A DNA stretch of 64,000 bases from Pseudanabaena sp. Salubria-1. Its GTDB lineage: Bacteria > Cyanobacteriota > Cyanobacteriia > Pseudanabaenales > Pseudanabaenaceae. Under the pieces are notes generated by a model that was not told the DNA's origin, searched no databases, and saw only the letters and a list, made by a program, of their open reading frames with translations. Of the stretch, positions 1-9,938 are shown piece by piece. The stretch is from the NCBI GenBank assembly GCA_023336205.1, contig JALQCR010000019.1:62001-126000 (forward strand), in the 5' to 3' direction. Made by a program: the position numbers and the translations under genes. The stretch's first letter is position 1. Each line of letters opens with the position of its first letter.

Positions 1-456
1 CCATACTCTAAAACTCCATGGTACGCGCCACTCTCCATAGACCAGATACAGTACAACCAGATGTAGTCCTCGCTTTCCGTTTAGTATTCTCACCCATGGG
101 TCTGGTTCGTTTTGGGTGGGATTGCTCAAATGTAAAAACTTGCCGCTTTTTTCTAGGGTAGTCAAGTCTATCAGTATCTTTAATGGCACTTGTTTCGATG
201 GGCGATGCTTGGCGATTTGTCCCAAAATAGCCTGCCGTGTTGACCGAATTACTGCTCTCGTTGACCAGTTATAGTGATTGAGAAATCGGCTGAGTGCACT
301 CGCTGATTTTATCTGTGTATGTTCTGGATAAGGATGCCTTTGTGCTTCGAGAAATAGTCCTAGTATTGCATTGAGACTTGCTGTTTGATACACACTTGGC
401 ATCAAACACAGAAGACTATACACTAGCCCTTGGGCGTGCTTAACGATGCTTTCCAT
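1..456 (-). CDS. IS4-family transposase, N-terminal 152 residues (partial)
   Basis: The reading frame is identical to the first 152 codons of the full transposase at 21984-23126 and runs off the left window edge. It starts MESIVKHAQG and contains the first catalytic Asp region (LIDLTTLEK). Catalytic residues two and three lie outside the window, so completeness cannot be judged. Confidence 0.9.
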   Translation of the reverse strand, partial: MESIVKHAQGLVYSLLCLMPSVYQTASLNAILGLFLEAQRHPYPEHTQIKSASALSRFLNHYNWSTRAVIRSTRQAILGQIAKHRPSKQVPLKILIDLTTLEKSGKFLHLSNPTQNEPDPWVRILNGKRGLHLVVLYLVYGEWRVPWSFRVW

Positions 457-543
457 GCTCGTTATTTAATTTACTACTACGCCCTTTTTTTCACATTTCT
501 GCTCTTTCTGCAACCCCTTTTCTTGAATGGTGCAAGATCTCAG
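1..543 (-). mobile_element. IS4-family insertion sequence, partial copy 1 (cut by window edge)
   Basis: This stretch is base-for-base the same as 22671-23213, the transposase-start half of the complete element at 21956-23213. Its inner end, at 543, is the same terminal inverted repeat (CTGAGATCTTGCACCATTC read from the minus strand). The rest of the element lies outside the window. Beyond 543 the sequence is metalloprotease coding DNA, so the insertion broke that gene. The first four flanking bases are ATAA. Confidence 0.93.
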
Positions 544-2700
544 ATAACGATTAAAAGATTGTCCACCTACGTAGGAAACCAAGGTAAACAAGTTAGAGGC
601 ATAATGCCCAAAGACCTGATTAAAGGCGATTTTGGTGTCATTAAAACTTTCTCCTTTGCCTGGATAGCGCTTCTCGATCCGATTCCACATGACACGAGAA
701 TTATCAAACTGCCACTGCGCATAAGTAACGGAATCGTTGCTCAAGTCATGGGTTTGAACCTTGGGATCAAGTCCAGCGAATGCATCCTCATCGGGGGCAT
801 AGGCTAGCTCTGGCTGCGGTGCAAGCTTAGCTATTTTTTCTAGCTCCTTGATTTCTCCAGCAGGGATAATCGCATCAATTGGGGTATATCCATAGGCGAT
901 CGCCCATTCATCATACGCACCAACTTTACTAGTGAAGAAATCACCTTGCTTTGTCCCCTGCGGCGCAAGATTTACGCCGTTATAATCCATTACAGAAGCA
1001 ACTAAACCCCTTTTACGAGTAATTTCTGTATTATTCAACTCCTCAGGCGAGAGCATGGCGCTACCATGAAAGTTGTGTCGCAAACCTAAGGTATGTCCGA
1101 CTTCATGGGCTGTAACTTCACGCACGAATTGATTGATATAGTCTTTCATGCGATCGCTACTTGGCAACACATTCTCAAACAGAGATAGAGACATTGCGCC
1201 TAACTGAAATTGTTCCACCGCTTCCATGCCGAAGCACAAATCATTAGCGCTAGACATAAACAAGTTGTTATTGAAATTAGTGTTAGTTGGTTGTTTTCTA
1301 AGCAAGGCGATCGCCTGTTTGTCGTAGCGCATCCGCCTCGCATCCATGCCATAACTGCATAGATTCGGATTACCAATCAATCGCGATAGAAAAGACAGAT
1401 TTTGCCAACTATTTTGTTGAGCAACACTGCCGTAATTCTGCTTAATTGCTCGAATCAAATTACTATCGATGATGATATCTGCATCAAGAATCTGCCCTGT
1501 TAAAGGATTGGTGCGAGATGGACCCATCGCAAAGAAACCATCAATCGAGTTAAACCAACGAATCGTGTTATAGCGAACATCGGCTGGGTTCCAATCAGCG
1601 CGATCGGGCATTTGTTTTACTGCGATCGCATCTTTAAACCCAATCTTCTCAAAGGCACGATTCCACATTAACGCGCCTTCACGCACAGCACTGCGATATT
1701 CTAGAGGAACTGTATTCTCAATCCAAAAGGTGATCGGTTGTTTGGGTGGAGAGAGTAAATCATGGGGATTTTGCTTTTCTAAATGCCAACGATTGATATA
1801 GCGGACAAATGGAGTCTTGCCAGATTTTTTAGAAAAGTCTTGATAGGCGGTGACAAAATAGCCAACTCGCTCATCAGCAAATCGAGGACGATAGCCATTT
1901 TGGGTCGGGAGTTGAGATAGGCTATAACGGACTTTGAGCGTAAATGCATTGCTATCGGACAGAGTACTTAGGTCAGGAGCGCTAAACTCTGATCTTGGCA
2001 TTGCCGTCCCAGTAAAGCTAAATACCGATTCTAATTCAATGTTTTGGGGAAATGCTTCCGCATTGCTGATATAGGATTTGCTAGGGTCGGCAATGAAGGG
2101 AGCGCCAAGCTGTGTAGCCAAGGTTCTACTTAAATTTGGTAAAACATCACTCAAGATCAAAGACTCTAAATCAACTAAAAAAGATTTGTTTTTAGGATGA
2201 ATGCTCCGAATTGGCAGTGAGACCAAAATCGAGTCACTAAAGGATTGGCTAAGCGATCGCTCTTGTGGATCTCCTAGCTGAGCACGAAAGTTGGTGTTGG
2301 GAACCACAAATTGCAAATTATTATTTAAGCGTCGGATGGTGAACATTAAGTCGCGTAGAGGAACACCACGATAGAGCCCTTGTTCACCTAGCCCAGATTC
2401 GAGGGTCATTACCGCCAAAAAGTTGCGATTAAGTTGTTCGGGTTGAATTTCGGCAAAGGTCTTGCCTGTTTCTGGTTGGCGATAGAGCGTAAATAAACCT
2501 GCTAGTTTTTGATGATCTTTGATTAAATCTTCAAATGGTTGTAGTTCTGATTGCCCTTGCATGTTAGAAGGTAGCAGGGGAACATTTTGAACAAAAGGGG
2601 TTTGCGCATAAATGGGAGAAGATCTCTCGATAAGTGGATGAGAAATTAGAACCAGAAAAAAACTAAGGCAAATTACTATCCAAAATCGAATTCTCTTCAT
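466..2700 (-). pseudogene. Secreted zinc metalloprotease, C-terminus lost to an IS insertion
   Basis: The product is a large exported zinc peptidase of the DUF5117/DUF4953 (met-zincin-like) type. An N-terminal hydrophobic signal (WIVICLSFFLVLI) is followed near residue 530 by HEVGHTLGLRH, an HExxHxxGxxH zinc site, and later by a conserved-looking SVMDYN segment that could act as the Met-turn. The start at 2700 (MKRIRFW) is preferred because it puts the basic residues directly before the hydrophobic core; ATG at 2712 is possible. Native coding sequence ends at 544, after VGGQSFNRY, where the IS4-family element begins. The last 26 codons to the stop at 466 are transposon DNA. Relatives continue well beyond this point (family knowledge), so the protein probably lacks its C-terminal region. 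It may still fold around the catalytic core. Confidence 0.85.
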
Positions 2701-2871
2701 TTCTGCGCCCATGACATGAGTTTTGTTAAAACAGCCTACCCACTGTAGTTATAGTTGTCAGCAATTAGTCTAAATATTTTATGGAAATCTAGCAAATCCC
2801 ATGCCCAGAGATAGATTTATGGCTTTGCTACGAATTTATTCCTTGGCAAGGGATGTAAAGTTCTGTAATGT

Positions 2872-3669
2872 TTATTTTCTTAAAATTAATCCCAAAATCA
2901 ATAAAATTGCCCCGATCGCTAAACAAGCAACCATGCCATAGAAATACCATTTGGCGGCATTTGCCGTAGACTTGGCTAGTTCTTCTTCACTCTTAAGGGA
3001 AATAATAAACTTTTTGTCAGATTGGATCGGCTTGCGGAGAGTGACTTGACCACCCTCATCGGCAGCTGTCCCAATTACTAAAACTTCGCGATCGCAAGGC
3101 AAAATTGACTCTGTATAACGATAACCAATCGTGCGTCTACCACCCATGCCTGCACCAAGTGATAAATTAAAGCCGCCAAAAGATATTGAAGAGCCGCTTG
3201 AATTTTCTTGTCGAAACTCATTTAAGACTTGAACAGTATCAATATTTCCACCGTCAGGATTAACCATAAGTTCGCCAGAATTATCTTGCAAAGTAAATGG
3301 AATTGCTTGACTATTGCTTGACACGGTTTCTGAATCCCGCCGAGTTTCGGTGTGGGTTTTATTTTCACTATCGCGGGTTGTATGCTGCTCCTCATATTCC
3401 CTGACAACGCGCATCGTGTAATGCACACAGGGTTCTTGTTTAAGCTCCGAAATTAAAGGGCGATCGCTACGAATAATACCGCGTACTTTTACATATTCTC
3501 GTAAATTCCCACTACCAATCTCGCCCGCAATTTCACTAGCAATACGTTGCAAATCCGCAACTGTAGAAGCCGTTGCTAGCCTAATACTTTGTAGTTTTGT
3601 ACTGTAATTCTTTTGGACAAAAAACAGAATAATACCGATTACGATCAGGATGCCGCCAAAAATTGCCAT
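2872..3669 (-). CDS. GIDE-like (E3-ligase-domain) membrane protein
   Basis: This 265-residue protein has one transmembrane helix at each end (about residues 2-18 and 241-262) around a soluble domain. The central part, with PCVHYTMRVVREYEE, a run of charged residues and later IGYRYTESILP, resembles the BAM/GIDE domain (PF12483) known from mitochondrial MUL1/MAPL and present in many bacteria. No RING finger is seen, so ubiquitin-ligase activity is not implied; a role in membrane or envelope maintenance is all that can be inferred. It is on the minus strand, alone, between the protease remnant and a divergent aldehyde dehydrogenase gene. ATG at 3669 directly precedes the first hydrophobic helix. 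Confidence 0.75.
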   Translation of the reverse strand: MAIFGGILIVIGIILFFVQKNYSTKLQSIRLATASTVADLQRIASEIAGEIGSGNLREYVKVRGIIRSDRPLISELKQEPCVHYTMRVVREYEEQHTTRDSENKTHTETRRDSETVSSNSQAIPFTLQDNSGELMVNPDGGNIDTVQVLNEFRQENSSGSSISFGGFNLSLGAGMGGRRTIGYRYTESILPCDREVLVIGTAADEGGQVTLRKPIQSDKKFIISLKSEEELAKSTANAAKWYFYGMVACLAIGAILLILGLILRK

Positions 3670-3780
3670 AGTTTTTGCAGTATGTATAAGCTTTTGCTAT
3701 CGCTTAAAATTAACATGAGTTAACCTTGAGGGAGAACTCAGTTTTCTAAATTACGAATTATAAATTACGAATTACAAATT

Positions 3781-5172
3781 ATGGTCACTATACCTGCCAA
3801 TAGTCTTGATATTCAAGTTGCGATCGCCAATCAACGCGCTTTCTTTGCCACTGGTAAAACCAAGGGCTATGATTTTCGGGTTGCTCAACTCAATAAGCTT
3901 TCAAAACTGATTAAAGATAATGAGCAACTAATTCTTGACGCTGTTTATGCTGATTTGCGTAAACCTGCGATCGAGGCTTTTGGCAGTGAAATTTTAGTTA
4001 CCCTCTCAGAAATTAAATTTGTTCTCAAAAATCTTAAAGCTTGGATGAAGCCCCAAAAAGTAGGGACTCCTATAAATTTATTTCCTAGTTCTAGTTATAT
4101 CTATACTGAACCCTTAGGCGTAGTGTTGATCGTTGCACCTTGGAACTATCCTTTTGCCCTGACAATCCAACCTTTAATTGGGGCGATCGCGGCGGGCAAT
4201 TGCTCGATACTTAAGCCTTCAGAGCATACGCCACACACTTCCAATGCGATCGCTAAAATCATTAACAACAACTTCGATCCTAATTTTATTACTGCGATTG
4301 AAGGAGGTATCGAGACTAATCAAGCTTTACTTGCTGAAAAATTTGACCATATCTTCTTTACTGGTGGAACTGCGATCGGCAAAATTGTTATGGAAGCTGC
4401 GGCAAAGCATCTAACGCCTGTAACCTTAGAGCTTGGTGGCAAAAGCCCTTGTATTGTCGATAAATCCTGTGATTTAGAAATTACTGCTAAGCGGATTATA
4501 TGGGGTAAGTTCTATAATGCTGGTCAAACATGTGTTGCTCCTGATTATCTATTAGTACAGAAAAGCATCAAATCTGCCCTAATTGAAAAATTATTAGAAT
4601 GCGTAAAGACATTCTTTGGTGAAAATCCTCAACAAAGTTCAGATTTTGCCCGTATTGTTAACGATCGCCAATTTGATCGCCTCGTAAGTTTGCTCAATGA
4701 AGGCAAAGTGCTAATTGGTGGAAACAGCGATAAAAGCGATCGCTTTATTGCGCCTACCCTCATTGATGCAGTGTCTCCTAACTCGAAAATTATGGCTGAG
4801 GAAATCTTTGGCCCAATCTTGCCGATTTTGGAATATGACCAACTCTCAGATGCGATCGCCTTTGTCAATGCTCAAGCTAAACCTCTAGCCTTATATTTCT
4901 TCTCTAGCAATAAAAAAAATCAGGAGCGCATTCTCCAAGAGATTTCATACGGAGGCGGTTGTTTCAACGACATCATTATGCATTTGGGTAATCCAGAGCT
5001 TCCTTTTGGTGGTGTCGGTCACAGCGGTATGGGTAGCTATCACGGCAAGGCAAGTTTTGATACATTCTCTCACCGTAAGAGTGTACTCAAAAATTCTTTC
5101 CGCTTCGACCTCAAGTGGCGCTATCCGCCTTATAAAATGACCCTTGACACCTTAAAAAAATTTATTAACTAG
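3781..5172 (+). CDS. Aldehyde dehydrogenase (class 3 / fatty-aldehyde type)
   Basis: This 463-residue NAD(P)-dependent aldehyde dehydrogenase oxidises aldehydes to acids. It carries the conserved active-site set: VAPWNYPFAL near residue 120, ELGGKSP with general base Glu217, GQTCVAP with nucleophile Cys251, and EEIFGPILPI near residue 345. Its length and C-terminal KRYPPY-like end match class 3 enzymes, which in cyanobacteria oxidise fatty aldehydes or apocarotenals (Synechocystis slr0091 type; family knowledge). Substrate cannot be told from sequence. It appears monocistronic, with a strong hairpin directly after the stop codon. Confidence 0.9.
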   Translation: MVTIPANSLDIQVAIANQRAFFATGKTKGYDFRVAQLNKLSKLIKDNEQLILDAVYADLRKPAIEAFGSEILVTLSEIKFVLKNLKAWMKPQKVGTPINLFPSSSYIYTEPLGVVLIVAPWNYPFALTIQPLIGAIAAGNCSILKPSEHTPHTSNAIAKIINNNFDPNFITAIEGGIETNQALLAEKFDHIFFTGGTAIGKIVMEAAAKHLTPVTLELGGKSPCIVDKSCDLEITAKRIIWGKFYNAGQTCVAPDYLLVQKSIKSALIEKLLECVKTFFGENPQQSSDFARIVNDRQFDRLVSLLNEGKVLIGGNSDKSDRFIAPTLIDAVSPNSKIMAEEIFGPILPILEYDQLSDAIAFVNAQAKPLALYFFSSNKKNQERILQEISYGGGCFNDIIMHLGNPELPFGGVGHSGMGSYHGKASFDTFSHRKSVLKNSFRFDLKWRYPPYKMTLDTLKKFIN

Positions 5173-5208
5173 CTTATTAAAACCTTGCTTTGCAAGATTT
5201 TAATAAGC
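5172..5208 (+). terminator. Stem-loop after aldehyde dehydrogenase
   Basis: The arms GCTTATTAAAA and TTTTAATAAGC pair perfectly, with CTTGC/GCAAG extending the stem inside. It begins in the last base of the stop codon region. The T-rich stem makes it a probable bidirectional terminator or transcript end stabiliser. Confidence 0.65.
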
Positions 5209-5238
5209 AGCTTTCGTCAAGATAATTAATATTTCATC

Positions 5239-5266
5239 GTAAGGGCAATTCATGAATTGCCCCTAC
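5239..5266. repeat. Short palindromic repeat (GGCAATTCATGAATTGCC core)
   Basis: A nearly perfect palindrome, GTAAGGGCAATTCATGAATT followed by GCCCCTAC, lies in the spacer before hsdR. It has the form of the small dispersed palindromes common in cyanobacterial spacers. No second copy with the same core is seen in this window; related GTAGGGGCAA-type ends occur at 11284. Confidence 0.5.
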
Positions 5267-5335
5267 ATTTCTTCTGGTGTGTAAATCCTATTATAATTAA
5301 TGAAAGATTTCCAAAAAATATAGGTTGATTTATTG

Positions 5336-7741
5336 ATGACCGATAAACAGGAACTTTCAGAACAGGATATTTGTACGCAATACATTTTGCCTGCATTGAT
5401 CAAAGCGGGATGGGATATTCGGAAGCAGGTGCGTGAGCAGGTTTACTTTACGGATGGGCGGATTTATGTGAAGGGGGATCAGACGCAACGGGGTAAGGCG
5501 AAAAAGGCGGATTATGTGTTGTATTACAAGCCGAATATAGCGATCGCTATTATTGAGGCTAAGAAAAATACGTTTGCTGTGGGCGCGGGGATGCAGCAAG
5601 CTTTGGACTACGCCGATATTTTGGATTTGCCTGTGGCGTTTAGCTCGAATGGCGACGGCTTTTTGGAGCATGATAAATCTGGCTTTTCGGATCAGATCGA
5701 GCGTGAGTTGAGTCTGGATGATTTCCCTAGTCCTGATGAACTTTGGCAGAAGTACAAGAAGTTTAAGGGGATTGAAACGCCTGAAGCGGAACAGATCGCT
5801 AGTTTTGATTACTTCTTTGATAGTAAGGGGAGGCAACCGCGTTACTATCAGCAGATTGCGATTAATCGGACTGTGGAGGCGATCGCAAAGGGACAGGATC
5901 GCTTATTGCTGGTGATGGCAACGGGTTCGGGTAAGACCTACACGGCTTTTCAGATTATTCATCGACTCTGGAAAAATGGCACTAAAAAACGGATTTTGTT
6001 TTTAGCCGATCGCACTTCGCTGATCAGTCAGACTAAGCGCGGTGATTTTAAGCATTTTAAAAACAAAATGACGGTGATTAAAAACAAAAATATTGACACA
6101 GCTTTTGAGATTTATTTGGCTCTATATCAAGGTTTAGTCAATTATGAAGATGATATTCTTGATGCCTATCGTCAGTTTAGTCCCGACTTTTTTGATTTGA
6201 TCGCGATTGATGAATGTCATCGTGGTAGTGCGGCGGATGATAGCAAATGGCGGGAGATTTTAGAATATTTCAGTTCGGCAACCCATTTGGGTTTGACGGC
6301 TACGCTCAAGGAAACAAAGGAGATTTCTAATATTGAGTATTTTGGCGAGCCAATCTATACCTATTCGCTGAAGCAGGGAATTGATGATGGTTTTTTGGCT
6401 CCTTACAAGGTGATAAGGGTTGGTTTAAATGTAGATTTGGAGGGATATCGCCCAGAGGTGGGTAAGCGCGATAAATTTGGCTATGCAGTGGACGATCGCC
6501 TATATAACCTCAAGGATTTCGATCGCAATTTGGTGATTGACGATCGCACAAAGGCTGTGGCGAAACGGGTAATGGAATATTTGCGAAAGACGGATGTTTA
6601 TGCGAAGACGATTATTTTTTGTGTGGATACGGAACATGCGGAGAGGATGCGTCAGGCGATTTCTAATGAAGCGGGGGATCTGGTGCGAGAGAACTATAAA
6701 TATGTGATGCGAATTACGGGTGAGGATAAGCTGGGCAAGTTGGAATTGGATAATTTCATCAATCCAGAGGAGCGTTATCCTGTGATTGCCACGACTTCTA
6801 AATTGATGACGACGGGTGTGGATGCTCAGACTTGTAAGTTAATTGTGTTGGATTCGAATATCCAATCACCGACGGAGTTTAAGCAAATTATTGGGCGGGG
6901 GACAAGGATTAATGAGCAGTTTGATAAACGCTATTTTACGATTATGGATTTTCGGAATGTGACCGATCAATTTAGCGATCGCAGTTTTGATGGCGATCCT
7001 GTGATGATTAAGGAAGTACGTGAGGGTGTGGGGCTTACGGATGAGGACATTAGCGGCAATCCTACGGAGAGAGTTATCGATCAGGCGACGGGTGAGGTTT
7101 TGAATTTTGGGACGGATGCTCAGCCTCTGCCATTTATCCCAACGATTATTAGTGGTGGGGCTGTGGTTTCTGAACACCGTGATAAGGTTTATATTACGGG
7201 TGTGAATGTAGAGATTCTCAATGAGAGGATTCAATATTTAAATGACAATGGCGACTTGGTGACAGCAAGTCTAAAGGATTATACAAAGCAGAACTTGCTG
7301 CGAAAGTTTAGCAGTTTGGATGATTTCTTGAGTAGTTGGGATGAGGCGGATAAAAAGAGTGCTTTGATTGCTGAGCTATCCGATCAGGGAATTGTCTTGG
7401 AGGATTTACAGAAGTCTATTCAGAAAGATTTGGATCTGTTTGATTTGATATGTTATGTGGCTTGGGGACAGCCGCCTTTGACGCGCAAGGAACGGGCGGA
7501 AAATGTGCGTAAGCGTAATTGTTTTGCTAAGTATGGGGTAGCGGTGCGATCGGTTTTAGATACGTTGTTAGAAAAGTATGCGGCGGATGGGATTGAGAAT
7601 ATTGAGGATCTTTCGGTGCTAAAATTAGAACCTATGAAGAAACATGGCTCTCCTAAGCAGATTATTGATTTATTTGGCGGTAAGCCTCGATATATTGAGG
7701 TTTTACGCGAGTTAAAATCGGAACTTTATCAAGCCGCATAA
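5336..7741 (+). CDS. hsdR: Type I restriction endonuclease, R (motor/nuclease) subunit
   Basis: This 801-residue HsdR subunit cuts and translocates DNA with HsdM and HsdS. An N-terminal PD-(D/E)xK nuclease is visible as KADYVLYY ... AIIEAKKN (about residues 54-77). A superfamily 2 helicase follows with ATGSGKT (about 195), IDECHRG (about 290), LGLTATLKE, and motif VI QIIGRGTRI (about 520). The C-terminal region resembles the EcoEI-type R domain. ATG at 5336 is preferred over an upstream TTG. The methylase and specificity genes follow on the same strand after a toxin-antitoxin pair. The frame is intact and all helicase motifs are present, so the subunit should be active. Confidence 0.93.
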   Translation: MTDKQELSEQDICTQYILPALIKAGWDIRKQVREQVYFTDGRIYVKGDQTQRGKAKKADYVLYYKPNIAIAIIEAKKNTFAVGAGMQQALDYADILDLPVAFSSNGDGFLEHDKSGFSDQIERELSLDDFPSPDELWQKYKKFKGIETPEAEQIASFDYFFDSKGRQPRYYQQIAINRTVEAIAKGQDRLLLVMATGSGKTYTAFQIIHRLWKNGTKKRILFLADRTSLISQTKRGDFKHFKNKMTVIKNKNIDTAFEIYLALYQGLVNYEDDILDAYRQFSPDFFDLIAIDECHRGSAADDSKWREILEYFSSATHLGLTATLKETKEISNIEYFGEPIYTYSLKQGIDDGFLAPYKVIRVGLNVDLEGYRPEVGKRDKFGYAVDDRLYNLKDFDRNLVIDDRTKAVAKRVMEYLRKTDVYAKTIIFCVDTEHAERMRQAISNEAGDLVRENYKYVMRITGEDKLGKLELDNFINPEERYPVIATTSKLMTTGVDAQTCKLIVLDSNIQSPTEFKQIIGRGTRINEQFDKRYFTIMDFRNVTDQFSDRSFDGDPVMIKEVREGVGLTDEDISGNPTERVIDQATGEVLNFGTDAQPLPFIPTIISGGAVVSEHRDKVYITGVNVEILNERIQYLNDNGDLVTASLKDYTKQNLLRKFSSLDDFLSSWDEADKKSALIAELSDQGIVLEDLQKSIQKDLDLFDLICYVAWGQPPLTRKERAENVRKRNCFAKYGVAVRSVLDTLLEKYAADGIENIEDLSVLKLEPMKKHGSPKQIIDLFGGKPRYIEVLRELKSELYQAA

Positions 7742-7816
7742 AAGCCGTATAGATTAAATATCCATTAATTTTATAGTAAGAGTTTAGCCCATCAACTTTT
7801 TTAGAGGACTTAGGTC

Positions 7817-8071
7817 ATGCAACAACTTCAACAAATACACCAAGATATTGATAGTTTGCCAAATGAAGCTCAGGGTCTATTATTTGATTTTGTTCAAATT
7901 CTGAAAAAGCGATACTTGGTATCTATACAAAAAGAGGTTTCTCAAGATCGAGCCGAAGCATCAGATCCTTTAGTTGGCTTGTTTGCAGGCTCTCCAAATT
8001 TGTCTATGGATGCTGAGGAAATTTTGAAATCAGAGATTACCTCAAAATCGGGTTGGTCATGCAAAGAGTAG
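7817..8071 (+). CDS. Putative antitoxin (DUF2281-like), partner of PIN toxin
   Basis: This small 84-residue protein begins MQQLQQIHQDIDSLPNEAQGL and continues with a helical stretch (LLFDFVQILKKRY), a layout typical of DUF2281/VapB-like antitoxins whose C-terminal tail (here GLFAGSPNLSMDAEEILKSE) occupies the toxin. A purine-rich ribosome site (AGAGGA) lies about 10 bases before ATG. It overlaps the PIN gene by 13 bases, which implies translational coupling. Antitoxin assignment rests on size and neighbourhood. Confidence 0.72.
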   Translation: MQQLQQIHQDIDSLPNEAQGLLFDFVQILKKRYLVSIQKEVSQDRAEASDPLVGLFAGSPNLSMDAEEILKSEITSKSGWSCKE

Positions 8072-8472
8072 TTGGAGATACTGGGTTTGTAGTGGCTTTA
8101 ACAAATCGTTCAGATCCTCGGCATGGTGAAGTGGCTAAGGTTTATTTCCAACAAGCTGAGATCGTTTTGCCTCAAACTGTGTTGGCAGAAGTTGCCTATT
8201 TAATTCAACGAGATGCGGGTGCAGAGGTTTTGATTCGTTTTTTGCGCGGATTAGAACAAAGTAAGTTTGTGTTAATGGCTTTGACAGATGAAGATTTGCT
8301 AAGGACGGCAGAGATTTTGGCGCAATATCAGGATAGTCGGATTGATTTTGTGGATGCGACTGTTATGGCGATCGCTGAACGGGAAAATATTACAACTGTA
8401 TTAACGCTGGATCGGCGAGACTTTAGCCTGTTTCGCCCAAAACATTGTCTTAATTTTACGCTTTTACCGTAA
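8059..8472 (+). CDS. PIN-domain ribonuclease toxin (VapC-like)
   Basis: This 137-residue PIN-domain protein carries the acidic residues of a metal-dependent RNase: VVGDTGFVVAL (Asp near residue 7), LAEVAYL (Glu), DFVDATVMAIAE (Asp) and TLDRRDF near the end. VapC-family proteins cleave RNA, often tRNA, when released from their antitoxin. ATG at 8059 is preferred; an in-frame TTG lies at 8053. The gene sits between hsdR and hsdM on the same strand, so the pair may stabilise the restriction locus. The target is unknown. Confidence 0.85.
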   Translation: MQRVVGDTGFVVALTNRSDPRHGEVAKVYFQQAEIVLPQTVLAEVAYLIQRDAGAEVLIRFLRGLEQSKFVLMALTDEDLLRTAEILAQYQDSRIDFVDATVMAIAERENITTVLTLDRRDFSLFRPKHCLNFTLLP

Positions 8473-8498
8473 AGTGATTAATCCAGCAGTGCGATCAA

Positions 8499-9938
8499 AT
8501 GACTATGAAAAATCTCGGCGGTAATATTAAATCTCTGCGTAACTTTATGCGGAAAGATGCGGGTGTGTCGGGGGATGGACAACGCATTGAGCAGTTGGGC
8601 TGGTTGCTGTTTTTGAAAATCCTTGATGCTAGCGATCGCGAGTTAGAGCTTCTCAAGGATGATTTTGTGTCGGTGGTTCCTGAGCCTTTGCGCTGGAGTA
8701 GTTGGGCGGCGGATAGGGAGGGAATGACGGGGGATGCTTTGCAGAAATTTATCGATCAGGATTTATTTCCGACTTTGCGAAATCTCGATCTGAGTACGGG
8801 CAATCAGAGGGCGCGGATTGTGCGGGAGATCTTTGAGGGTACGAATAATTACATGAAAAATGGAACGATTATTCGGCAGGTGTTGAATAGTCTGAATGAG
8901 ATTGATTTTGAGAATTCGGAAGATCGGCATTTGTTTGGGGATATTTACGAGACGATCTTACAAGAACTGCAATCGGCGGGAGCTTATGGGGAGTTTTATA
9001 CGCCGCGTGCGCTGACGGAGTTTATGACGGAGATGGTGAATCCGCAGTTAGGCGAAAAAGTTCTTGATCCTGCTTGTGGGACGGGTGGTTTTTTGACCTG
9101 TGCGATTAATCATTTGCGATCGCAGGGTATCGATCAGGTGAAGGATCTGGAAACTTTGGAGCAGACGATCAAGGGGATGGAGTTTAAGCCGTTGCCGTTT
9201 ATGTTGGCGGTGACGAATTTGTTTTTGCATGAGATTGAGGTTCCGAGTATTGAGTATACGGATAGTCTGAATCGGGAATATACGAGCATTACAGACGCGG
9301 ATCGGGTCGATGTGATCCTTGCTAATCCGCCGTTTGGGGCTTCGGTGACGGATGGGGTACAGGATAATTTTCCGTTGAGTTATCGGACTACGGAGAGTGC
9401 GGATTTGTTTTTGTTGTTGATGGTGCGTTATTTGCGCGATCGCGGTCGTGCGGCGATCGTGTTGCCTGATGGTTCTTTGACGGGTGATGGGGTGAAGGCG
9501 AGGATTCGTCAGCATTTGTTGGAGTCTTGCAATCTGCATACGATTGTGCGGTTACCAAATTCTGTGTTCCAACCCTATGCTTCGGTGGCGACTAATTTGT
9601 TGTTCTTTACGAAGGGTAAGCGGACTGAGGATGTTTGGTATTGGGAGCATCGTTTGCCTGATGGGGTGAAGGCATATTCTAAGACGAAGCCGATTGTGAA
9701 GGGTGAGTTTCAGTCGTTGCGCGATTGGTGGGGTAATCGTGAGGAGGGTGAGCAGGCTTGGCGGGTGAGTTTTGCGGATTTGGAGAAGAATGGGTTTAAT
9801 CTGGATGTGAAAAATCCTCATGTGGTGGAGGTGGAACGGGGTTATAGTTCGGTTGAGTTGTTGGGTATGTTGCATGATTCTTTTAAGAAGAGTGATGAAA
9901 CATTAGATATATTAAAGGACGTTCTGAAAGATGCATAA
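8499..9938 (+). CDS. hsdM: Type I restriction-modification DNA methyltransferase, M subunit
   Basis: This 479-residue HsdM subunit methylates adenine (N6) at the site chosen by HsdS. The N-terminal helical domain (DGQRIEQLGWLLFLKILD) is followed by the AdoMet site VLDPACGTGGFL (about residue 187) and catalytic motif IV ILANPPFG (about 275). It overlaps the start of hsdS by 8 bases, so the two are co-translated. The frame is complete. It belongs to the same transcription unit as hsdR upstream, interrupted only by the toxin-antitoxin pair. Confidence 0.95.
   Translation: MTMKNLGGNIKSLRNFMRKDAGVSGDGQRIEQLGWLLFLKILDASDRELELLKDDFVSVVPEPLRWSSWAADREGMTGDALQKFIDQDLFPTLRNLDLSTGNQRARIVREIFEGTNNYMKNGTIIRQVLNSLNEIDFENSEDRHLFGDIYETILQELQSAGAYGEFYTPRALTEFMTEMVNPQLGEKVLDPACGTGGFLTCAINHLRSQGIDQVKDLETLEQTIKGMEFKPLPFMLAVTNLFLHEIEVPSIEYTDSLNREYTSITDADRVDVILANPPFGASVTDGVQDNFPLSYRTTESADLFLLLMVRYLRDRGRAAIVLPDGSLTGDGVKARIRQHLLESCNLHTIVRLPNSVFQPYASVATNLLFFTKGKRTEDVWYWEHRLPDGVKAYSKTKPIVKGEFQSLRDWWGNREEGEQAWRVSFADLEKNGFNLDVKNPHVVEVERGYSSVELLGMLHDSFKKSDETLDILKDVLKDA

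Noticed and set aside
5357..9875. Several minus-strand open frames of 100-160 codons under hsdR and hsdM
   Set aside because: They are shadows of strong plus-strand genes, rich in Arg, Ile and His, with no family pattern.
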